DNA of 64,000 nucleotides from an uncultured Erwinia sp. GTDB lineage: Bacteria > Pseudomonadota > Gammaproteobacteria > Enterobacterales > Enterobacteriaceae. Location: positions 102,774 to 166,773 of the forward strand of contig CAMIKG010000004.1 of assembly GCA_946221915.1 (NCBI GenBank), written 5' to 3'. Below are positions 43,214-50,683 of this stretch, one piece after another. The translations under genes and the position numbers were made by a program. Within the stretch, counting starts at the first letter, position 1; each line of letters starts with the position of its first letter. The notes below the pieces were generated by a model. It searched no databases. It was not told where the DNA came from and saw only the letters and a list, made by a program, of their open reading frames with translations.

Positions 43214-44168
43214 AATCGCCGGGCTCATTTTTTCCAGGCTGATTCGCTGACTCACACCCAGACGAGAGAAACACAATCCCTGAAGTGATAACCTGCGGCG
43301 CCTGCCCCAGTAAAAACCGCTGCAGCGCATCGATATTGCGCTGGCGCGCACTGTTCTCCGGCCACACCAGATAATAGCCCTCTCCGGTACTGACCGCTTC
43401 GCTGAAAGGCGTCGCCAGCAGACCCTGCGCGATCGCCGCCTGACTCAGCAGCAGATCGCCGACGCTGACACCATGACCGCTAATCGCCGCCATATTGCCC
43501 TGCTCCAGCGAATCAAACACCTTACCGCGCTGGATATCCAGCCCCGGGTAGCGCCCGCTGCGCTTCAGCCAGCGCCGCCAGTCGCGCCGGTCGGCAGAGG
43601 GATGGATCAGGTCACAGCGATCCAGCTGCGTGCGCGCCTGTACCACCAGTGCCGGGGCGCACAGCGGAATCAGCCACTCGGCAAACAGTAATGTGCTCTG
43701 TGTGCCGGGGCCAAAGTGACCATTGCCCAGCAGAATGGCGCAGTCATAAGGCTCGCGCTGAAAATCGACCTGATCGATATCCATCCATACACTGGTCAGC
43801 TGGGCACGCACCGATGAGTTTTCCTCATGAAAGCGCTGCAGCACATCCAGCAACCAGCGCATGGTCAGCGTCGACGCCGCTTTTAAACGCAGATCGCCGC
43901 TATGGCTGCGGAAAGCGTCGCAGGCGCTTTCGATAGTGCGAAACCCGTCGCGCAGTTGCCGGGCCAGCAGCTCGCCGGCAGCGGTAATCTCCACGCGCGC
44001 CCCTTTGCGTACAAACAGCTGGCAGGAAAAATCCGCTTCAAGGGTTTTAATATGGCGACTGACTGCGCTCGGCGTAATCGACAGCGCCTCCGCCGCCAGC
44101 GTAAAGGAGTTATAGCGCGCCGCCTGTTCAAACGCGCGTAAAGCATAGAGGGGAGGAAGCCGGTTCAT
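43200..44168 (-). CDS. LysR-family regulator (GcvA type)
   Basis: 322 residues. The N-terminal winged helix MNRLPPLYALRAFEQAARYN and ALSITPSAVSRHIKTLE is followed by the effector domain (DCAILLGNGHFG and similar GcvA-like phrases). It is divergent from a LysE-type exporter gene at 44278 (109-base gap) and probably regulates it. The last codons read into the 23-bp repeat array: ATG-GAC-GCA-TAA is itself part of the truncated copy. The roughly 25-residue tail after VFLSS may therefore be a new C terminus created when the array was inserted. Confidence 0.88.
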   Translation of the reverse strand: MNRLPPLYALRAFEQAARYNSFTLAAEALSITPSAVSRHIKTLEADFSCQLFVRKGARVEITAAGELLARQLRDGFRTIESACDAFRSHSGDLRLKAASTLTMRWLLDVLQRFHEENSSVRAQLTSVWMDIDQVDFQREPYDCAILLGNGHFGPGTQSTLLFAEWLIPLCAPALVVQARTQLDRCDLIHPSADRRDWRRWLKRSGRYPGLDIQRGKVFDSLEQGNMAAISGHGVSVGDLLLSQAAIAQGLLATPFSEAVSTGEGYYLVWPENSARQRNIDALQRFLLGQAPQVITSGIVFLSSGCESANQPGKNEPGDSMDA

Positions 44169-44277
44169 CGCATCATCCTTAATGAGTTTTACTCACATCA
44201 GAGCGCAGTTTTTTCCTTTTTTCAACCCGCTGCAGGTTGCTGATAATGGCGCACACTCCAGACTTTAAGGAATCGCC

Positions 44278-44901
44278 TTGGATCTCTCGCTGCTGTCGCT
44301 GTATATCGTGTCGATTTTTTTACTCATCATCACCCCGGGACCGGTGGTGGCACTGGTAACCGATAGCGCCTGTCGCTACGGCGCACGGCGCGCACTGTTT
44401 ACCGTGCTGGGCACCAATGGCGCATCGCTGCTGCTGATTGCCGCCGCCGCGCTGATTATCGCCGGGGTATTTCAGCTCAGCAGCACACTGCTGCATCTTC
44501 TCAGCCTGGCGGGCTGCCTGCTGCTGGCGTGGATCGCACTACAGTCGCTGTCTGAACTGCGCCACAGTGAAACCCCTGCTCAGCGCGCTGCGCCACAGCC
44601 CTCCGGCTTTTTGCGCGGTTTTATGGTTGGCATCGCCAATCCGAAAGATATCCTGTTTTTTGTCGCCTTTTTCCCGCAGTTTATCGCCGTTACGCCCTCG
44701 TTCAGCACCAGCATGACGCTGCTGGCACTGATTTGGCTGGTGATGGATTTACTGATTTTAGTGAGCTATATCTGGCTAATGCGGCGGGGATTTTTTAGCG
44801 CCAGACAACGCCTTATCCGGCTGCTGGCGGCGCTGTTTTTACTGCTGGTGGCAGCAGTCGGGCTGGTATACAGCGCGAGTAAACTGCTGATGGGATCATA
44901 A
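44278..44901 (+). CDS. LysE/RhtB-family exporter
   Basis: 207 residues with six hydrophobic segments. Family marks are LLIITPGPVVALVTDSACRY near the N terminus and VGIANPKDILFFVAFFPQF in the middle. It exports amino acids or similar compounds; the substrate is unknown. The start is TTG at 44278 with AAGGA 6-9 bases upstream. It is paired divergently with the LysR regulator at 44168. Confidence 0.88.
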   Translation: MDLSLLSLYIVSIFLLIITPGPVVALVTDSACRYGARRALFTVLGTNGASLLLIAAAALIIAGVFQLSSTLLHLLSLAGCLLLAWIALQSLSELRHSETPAQRAAPQPSGFLRGFMVGIANPKDILFFVAFFPQFIAVTPSFSTSMTLLALIWLVMDLLILVSYIWLMRRGFFSARQRLIRLLAALFLLLVAAVGLVYSASKLLMGS

Positions 44902-44949
44902 TAGCGAATAACATTACCAGGCTCAGGCGACGCAATAGCCTGAAGCACA

Positions 44950-45048
44950 GGGAGCACGGGCCGAAGAGGAAAGCGTCCCACGCCAGGGATGGCGTGGGCC
45001 GAGCGGTCAGGATGACGAACAGCGACTTTCCGATCGGCCCGTGCTCCC
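44950..45048. repeat. Large palindromic element between the exporter gene and bcsZ
   Basis: The outer arms GGGAGCACGGGCCGA (44950-44964) and TCGGCCCGTGCTCCC (45034-45048) are perfect 15-bp inverted repeats. The stem continues inward, after a small bulge, with GGAAAG (44968-44973) and CTTTCC (45026-45031). Inside lies a second perfect hairpin, CCCACGCC (44977-44984) and GGCGTGGG (44991-44998). The roughly 99-base element looks like a REP/ERIC-type or MITE-like palindromic repeat and lies between two convergent genes. Only this copy is in the window, so the repeat-family status is inferred. Confidence 0.7.
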
Positions 45049-45141
45049 GGTGCCGGCAAGGAGCCTGCATAGACCGCGTACAGAACACGCACAAAGCCCG
45101 CACGTAACCGATACAAGGCTGGCATCGAAGCCAGCCAGCGC

Positions 45142-46143
45142 TTAATGGTCCTTCCACGCCGTCCAGACCAGCAAACGCAGGCTGGCGGAGTAGTAATCCT
45201 CTTTCGCATCCAGCTGATCGCTCAGCTGATTCGTGTCGCCCATCGTCAGGTCACGCACTGCCAGCAAACCTCCCGCCATATTGTACGGCGCGGCTTCATT
45301 ACTGCTGACATTAATCCAGGCTGGCGTCTGCAGACGGGAATAGTTAGACCAGAAACGCTGAAACGGCGCCAGGCGCAGACTTTGCGGGTCGTACCACCAG
45401 ATATAGAGCGGGATACGAATCGCGTCATAGCTAAAACGTGGCGGCCAGGCAATCGCGGGCGCCAGCGAACCATCGGCGTTCAGCGCCACCCAGTCAAGCG
45501 GCAAACCAGAGCTGCCAAAACTGTCCATCTCCCCCAGCAGGGCAAAACTGTCATCAATCAGCTTGCTCCACACCTGCAGATGACTGCGCTGGGCGAACGC
45601 CTGCCAGGCAGAGAACAGGAAATAGGACGGGTTAACAATCACATAACTGTTCTTATTAAACCCCTGCGCGCCCGGCAGCATGATGGTGCGACCGGCAAAG
45701 GTAATCACATTGTGCGACACAATCGCCCGCTGGATTTTATCGGACTGTTGCAGATACTCCGCCACATTCCACTTCTCACCGCCGCGTAACAGCGCCCAGG
45801 CGATCAGCACATCACCATCAGAAGCATTATTACGGTCGACAACCGGATCGCTCGCCGCCGGATTGTAGCGCCAGTAAAACAGCCCATTCTGACTGTTACT
45901 CAGATGTGCTTTGGTCCACTGCCACAGACGGTCAAACGTCTGGCGATCGTCATTCGCCACCGCCAGCAACATGGCGTAACCCTGACCTTCGGTATGGCTG
46001 ACATTATTATTCGCGGTATCGCGGATACGTCCATCAGCGGCCAGATAACGGCTTTTGTAACTGCTCCAGCCATCCGCTGCCACAGCCTGCAAACTAAATA
46101 ATGCGAAAAACATGATCACTACCCACTGGCGCACAAACTTCAC
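45142..46143 (-). CDS. bcsZ: Endo-1,4-beta-glucanase BcsZ (GH8)
   Basis: 333 residues with a signal peptide ending AVA-ADG (near residue 22). GH8 catalytic residues are visible: Glu52 in SHTEGQGYAML as general acid and Asp240 in RFSYDAIRIPLYIWW. The periplasmic enzyme trims cellulose chains and aids their export. GTG at 46143 is chosen because GAGG lies 8 bases upstream and the bcsD stop is only 10 bases away. It is the last gene of the class I operon and the only bcsZ in the window; the class II operon lacks one. The 240-base gap to the convergent exporter gene holds the palindromic element. Confidence 0.93.
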   Translation of the reverse strand: MKFVRQWVVIMFFALFSLQAVAADGWSSYKSRYLAADGRIRDTANNNVSHTEGQGYAMLLAVANDDRQTFDRLWQWTKAHLSNSQNGLFYWRYNPAASDPVVDRNNASDGDVLIAWALLRGGEKWNVAEYLQQSDKIQRAIVSHNVITFAGRTIMLPGAQGFNKNSYVIVNPSYFLFSAWQAFAQRSHLQVWSKLIDDSFALLGEMDSFGSSGLPLDWVALNADGSLAPAIAWPPRFSYDAIRIPLYIWWYDPQSLRLAPFQRFWSNYSRLQTPAWINVSSNEAAPYNMAGGLLAVRDLTMGDTNQLSDQLDAKEDYYSASLRLLVWTAWKDH

Positions 46144-46153
46144 GTCAATGACC

Positions 46154-46621
46154 TCACGACTGAATATGTTGATAACGGAAGCGCAGCGCGCCATCTTCAC
46201 CTGATGCATCACACACCAGCGGCACCTCAGCGCTGCCGCCCTGCGCCAGCAGCCAGGCCGCGTACAGACCGGTCAGCACCGCGCCCAGTGCGCCACGCCA
46301 CTGCGCCGCATCCAGCGAATCATCCCCTTCCGGCAGCCCGAGATGGGTAAACAGCAGCGCATTTTCCTGCGGCTGCAGATCGACGAATCCCCAGTTGAAG
46401 CGCGACAGCGTCAGATTGATCTGCACTTCCAGCTCCTGCACCGTTTGCGCCGCCGCCAGCGGGTAGCGCAGCGCCAGCTGCTGGCCCATCTGACGTAAAA
46501 ACGCATGGCTCTCCTGCTCGCCCGCGTTTTCCAGCATGCCGCGCACAATTTCACTGACCAGATCAAACCAGCCGGGCTGATGGGCGTGCGTACGCAGCGC
46601 TGCGTTGTCCTGCTGACTCAT
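46154..46621 (-). CDS. bcsD: BcsD, class I cellulose subunit
   Basis: 155 residues, the normal size for BcsD (AxCeSD-like). N-terminal QPGWFDLVSEIVRGML, then LTLSRFNWGFVDLQP, then a Gly-rich C-terminal part ending LRFRYQHIQS. In Komagataeibacter the protein forms octameric rings in the periplasm or at the cell envelope that help to organise cellulose chains; its presence defines a class I bcs operon. It starts 2 bases after the bcsC stop region and ends 10 bases before bcsZ, so the genes are co-transcribed. Confidence 0.92.
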   Translation of the reverse strand: MSQQDNAALRTHAHQPGWFDLVSEIVRGMLENAGEQESHAFLRQMGQQLALRYPLAAAQTVQELEVQINLTLSRFNWGFVDLQPQENALLFTHLGLPEGDDSLDAAQWRGALGAVLTGLYAAWLLAQGGSAEVPLVCDASGEDGALRFRYQHIQS

Positions 46622-46623
46622 GG

Positions 46624-49600
46624 TTATTTGTCTCCCAGCATATAGCGGAAATAGAGCTGTGCGGTGCTTTCATTGTAGTCGCCAAAGGTGTCGTAACCCA
46701 CCACGCCGCCAATGGTGACCCTTCTGTTCACCTTGTAATCCGCGCCAGCATGTAAGTTATAGCCGATGCCATTTTTACTGGCGCCGGAATAGTACGACTC
46801 TTTGGCAAAGCCAGCCGACACCATGGTATCCATAAACGACTGCCATTCCGGGTTATTCGGGAAGTAGGCGCTCTTATCCTGGCTATACGACTGATAACCG
46901 ACTGAACCGCCCACTTTCACCGTCAGATCGTCATACTTCTGCATGAAATCGACCGGGAACGAGACACTAACGTAATCCTGCGGACTGAAGTAACCGCCCT
47001 GACCATAGCTGAAGTAACTCAGGTTTTTCGAGAAGTCCATCCAGCTGATGCTGATACCGGTTTTCAGCTCGCGATCGGCATAGTGGAACGGTCGCACATA
47101 AGCTCCCGCGTTAGCCTGCAGGCTCTTGTTACTGGCGACGTTTTCACCCAGATAGCTGTAAGCCCCGGCGCCGACATAGAAGCCCGCATCGCCATCATCA
47201 TAGCTCAGCAAGGCATTACCACCGTTTTTGGTCACACGGCCCCAGCTCTTGCCGGTGGTTTTGTCTTCAGCACCGACATAAGAGAGCAGGCTGTCCGTTA
47301 CCGCACGGCGTTCGCCGGTCAGAATCAGCGTCAGATAATCGGTGAGTTTCGGCGCCCATTTCACGCCACCGACCAGCGTGCTGAGATCCTGTCCCAGCGG
47401 CGTACTGCCGATATCAATTTTGTAATTGCCGCCGGTCAGCGCCAGGTTCAGCTCCACGCCAGCCGCGTTTTGCGAGTCGCTGGAGTCGGTCGGCGCCGTA
47501 CTGGTGTTCGGTTTGTTATTGGAGGCAATCAGGTAGTTTTTCAGCGCCGTATTGTTATTCAGCGCCGTAATGTTACTCAGCCCGGTCGCTGTCAGTGGGT
47601 TCAGATCGTCAAACGATACCGTACCGCCTGCCGCCACGACGGAGTCATAGTATGCCGCCACGGTTGGATTATTGGCGCGGAAGGTTGCCAGATCGGTTGC
47701 GTTTAAGTTACTGATGCTGGTGATTTCACTGTTAATGGTGGTGACCAGATTCTGCACCGCATTGGTGCCTGCATTCGACCCGAGGCGACGCCATGCATCA
47801 CCACTGGCGCTACCTGCACTCAGGGTCACTGGCGTAACGGTAAATTCAAAGCGTGAATCGCCAAACGGCACGCTCGACCAGGTGAGTGGCGCTTTCGCTT
47901 CCGTCAGCTTGCTCAGACCCGATTCGCCATCACGACCACGGATCTGCACGCCGCCCTGCGCCCAGGTGCCGGTGCGTTCTTCCAGGGAGTCCATCATGGT
48001 GGTGATCTCTTTCAGCGTACGGCTCTGCTGTGCGGCAGGCACATCAACGGCCGCCGTCGACTGACCATCAACATCACGATAGCTGACTGCATCCGGCTCA
48101 CGCTGCCACGGCATCACTGAGCCATATGCCGACGGTGAACGCTGCTGCACGCCGATGGTCGAACGGTTAATAAATGGATTGTCGGACAGCGCCAGGCCGC
48201 CCACCACCGGCGTACTGCCGGTTTCCGCGCCCTGCAGGCCAATCATCTTACCGCGCGCGGTGCGCAGATAACCTAATGCCTGGTTGTGATCGCCATTGGC
48301 TTCCGCCACGCGCGCCATCAGTAACAGGCGCTCCGGCGTCTGCTCGCCGCGTAATCCCTGCGCCAGAGAGCGCGCTTTCGGCAAATCATCTTCCGCCAGC
48401 GCCACGTTAATCGCGCCGACGCGTGCATCCTGCGTTGGCGTATCGCGCGTCATCAGGTAGTCATACACCACGCCCGCTTCTTTGTTCATCTTGCCGGACT
48501 GATACAGCCGCGCCATGGCGAACATCAGATCGCTGTTCTGCGGATCGTTTTGCAGCGCCGTGACCAGTTTGTCATAGGCCGCCGCATACTGTTTCTGCTC
48601 GCGCAGGCGATCGACTTCGTTAACCACATAGCTATTACGAATACCTGCCAGCTGAGTCGGTGTGCTGCGCGCCTGCAGCTCCGGGCTGCTGAGGAAGCTT
48701 TGCGCCTCCGCATTGAGACCCGCCTGGTTCAGCACCGCCACCTGGGCGGCGTAGTCACCGGCATTGCCCTGCACGCCGCGCTGCATATTGCTGCGCACCA
48801 CCGACACCGCCGTTGAGATATCGCCAGCCTGCGCCAGCCCCTGCGCCAGCTTACCGGCATCCGCCGGATTCGTCGGCGGGTTCGCCGCCAGCGCGCGCAG
48901 CGTATTCGCCGCCGCCGCGTTAGAGCCCTGCCGCAGATACTGATCGGCGGTCGCCATCTGCAGATTAAAGTTAACGCGCTGCGCCAGCTGGCGCATCTCT
49001 GCACTCTGGCTGCGCGCCGGAATACGTGACAACAGCGTACTGGCCTGCTGCCATGCGCCGGTTTCACTGGCGTTCAGCGCTCCGGCATAGAGATCGTTAT
49101 TACTGGCGCCATTGCGTAACAATGGCTGCATCGCATTGGCGGCGGCAAAGCTGTCGCCCTGGCTGCGGTAAGCGCGTGCCAGATCAAGACGCACCCACGG
49201 GTCGTTCGGAAAACGCTGCACGCCCTGCTGCAGCAACGCAATTGCCTGCTGCGGATTGCCTGCCGCCAGCGCCTGTTTCGCCTGCTGACGGATGGGATCG
49301 CTGGTCGGCACCGCGCGCGGCGTCACCGCTTCGCGCACACTGGCAGGCAGCGATGACAGTAAGGTATTGGCTTCTGCGGTGCGGTTTTGCTGACGCAGCA
49401 CGTAGAACAGCCCCTCTTTCGCCGACCGGTTGTTGGCATCGCCCTGCAGCACCGAGCGGTAAGTCTGCTCGGCCTGATCCAGCTGGTTATTACGGCGTAA
49501 AGCGTCAGCGCGGAACAGCTTCGCCGCCACGCCTTTCTCACCTTCGGCCTGCGCCAGCGGTTCGCTGAGGCTCAGCGCCTGACTGAGATCGCCTGATTTT

Positions 49601-50676
49601 AACGCCTGCTGTGCCGTGGCTAACTGGGCATAGAAACGCGAGTCGCTGGCCTGTTGCTGGCGCTGCTGGCTGTTGTCGCCGCCCTGACGCGCGGAACGCT
49701 CCAGGTAATCCGCCGCCGCCGCGTAGTCGCCACGGCGCTGCGCCGCATAACCGAGACCGGCCAGCGCGTCGGCATCCTGTGGATTCGCCTTCAGCACTTC
49801 TTCAAAGGAGCTCTGCGCGCCGCTCAGATCGCCACTGTTCAGCGCGGTAAAGCCACGCCCTTTCTCTGCGCCGCCAACATTTTTGCGGAAATAGTCCATC
49901 ACCGCGCTGTCCTGCGGGTGACGCTGCTGCCAGGTCTGATACAGTCCGGCGTCATCCGGCTGCGGCCCCAGCCACAGCAATGCCTGACGCAGCGAGCGGT
50001 CGGCATCCTGGTTGCCATCGGCCATGCCCTGCAGAATACGCATCCCTTCACGACGGGTCGGTTCCTGCCAGGTCAGCGCCTTGCCTAACGCCAGCTGTGC
50101 GCCTGCGTCCTGCGGATGCTGTGCGGCAAACTGGCGCAGGCTGTCGATCGCCTGCGGGCGTAAGTTACGATCGCCCGCCATGGTCAGATAATATTCCGCC
50201 GCGATACTGGCAGGCGGCTCTGCACCGGAAAACGTATTACGCCAGGTTTGCAGCGCCGCATTAACGTTGCCGCTGCGCGCCTGCTGACGCGCCAGTTCCA
50301 GCTGCGCCTGGGGAATCGACTGGAGCTGTTTCGCATTATCCAGTTCCGCAAGGCGCGGATCCTGCGGCGACACGCGGCTCAGACGTTCACGCCACTGTGC
50401 AGCACCCGCGCTGTCACCCCCCTGCTGCGAATAGAGCGCCATCAGATACAACGCCTGAGTGTTGTTGGCGTCCACCATCAGAATCTTTTTCAGCGCATCT
50501 TTCGCCAGATCGTCATGGGCTTTCTGATGCCAGTAAGTCGCCTGGTCGAACAGCGCCTGCAAGGCCGGATTATTGCTTTCCGCCGCCTGCAACAGCGGCG
50601 CGAACGCACCGCCTGCAATGGCGCTGGTCAACAGCAGTGCCTGACGAATTCTGGCGCTTAAGGTTGTTGTTTTCAT
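46624..50676 (-). CDS. bcsC: Cellulose secretin BcsC, class I operon, with a long insertion
   Basis: About 1350 residues. Signal peptide (AIAGGAFAPLLQA), then around 800 residues of TPR repeats, then the outer-membrane barrel ending YFRYMLGDK. It is about 190 residues longer than the class II copy. A good part of the excess is a Ser/Thr/Asn/Ala-rich insertion near the start of the barrel domain (coding bases about 47470-47800, containing TTINSEITSISNLNATDLA and ITALNNNTALKN). The frame is continuous through it. ATG at 50676 is preferred; it overlaps the end of bcsB (stop at 50684) by neither start nor stop but lies 7 bases beyond it. Confidence 0.93.
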   Translation of the reverse strand: MKTTTLSARIRQALLLTSAIAGGAFAPLLQAAESNNPALQALFDQATYWHQKAHDDLAKDALKKILMVDANNTQALYLMALYSQQGGDSAGAAQWRERLSRVSPQDPRLAELDNAKQLQSIPQAQLELARQQARSGNVNAALQTWRNTFSGAEPPASIAAEYYLTMAGDRNLRPQAIDSLRQFAAQHPQDAGAQLALGKALTWQEPTRREGMRILQGMADGNQDADRSLRQALLWLGPQPDDAGLYQTWQQRHPQDSAVMDYFRKNVGGAEKGRGFTALNSGDLSGAQSSFEEVLKANPQDADALAGLGYAAQRRGDYAAAADYLERSARQGGDNSQQRQQQASDSRFYAQLATAQQALKSGDLSQALSLSEPLAQAEGEKGVAAKLFRADALRRNNQLDQAEQTYRSVLQGDANNRSAKEGLFYVLRQQNRTAEANTLLSSLPASVREAVTPRAVPTSDPIRQQAKQALAAGNPQQAIALLQQGVQRFPNDPWVRLDLARAYRSQGDSFAAANAMQPLLRNGASNNDLYAGALNASETGAWQQASTLLSRIPARSQSAEMRQLAQRVNFNLQMATADQYLRQGSNAAAANTLRALAANPPTNPADAGKLAQGLAQAGDISTAVSVVRSNMQRGVQGNAGDYAAQVAVLNQAGLNAEAQSFLSSPELQARSTPTQLAGIRNSYVVNEVDRLREQKQYAAAYDKLVTALQNDPQNSDLMFAMARLYQSGKMNKEAGVVYDYLMTRDTPTQDARVGAINVALAEDDLPKARSLAQGLRGEQTPERLLLMARVAEANGDHNQALGYLRTARGKMIGLQGAETGSTPVVGGLALSDNPFINRSTIGVQQRSPSAYGSVMPWQREPDAVSYRDVDGQSTAAVDVPAAQQSRTLKEITTMMDSLEERTGTWAQGGVQIRGRDGESGLSKLTEAKAPLTWSSVPFGDSRFEFTVTPVTLSAGSASGDAWRRLGSNAGTNAVQNLVTTINSEITSISNLNATDLATFRANNPTVAAYYDSVVAAGGTVSFDDLNPLTATGLSNITALNNNTALKNYLIASNNKPNTSTAPTDSSDSQNAAGVELNLALTGGNYKIDIGSTPLGQDLSTLVGGVKWAPKLTDYLTLILTGERRAVTDSLLSYVGAEDKTTGKSWGRVTKNGGNALLSYDDGDAGFYVGAGAYSYLGENVASNKSLQANAGAYVRPFHYADRELKTGISISWMDFSKNLSYFSYGQGGYFSPQDYVSVSFPVDFMQKYDDLTVKVGGSVGYQSYSQDKSAYFPNNPEWQSFMDTMVSAGFAKESYYSGASKNGIGYNLHAGADYKVNRRVTIGGVVGYDTFGDYNESTAQLYFRYMLGDK

Positions 50677-50683
50677 CGTAGTA

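Noticed and set aside
46624..50676. The BcsC insertion considered as a frameshift or assembly error
   Set aside because: The frame is continuous, barrel motifs continue normally on both sides and the inserted residues look like a plausible polar loop.
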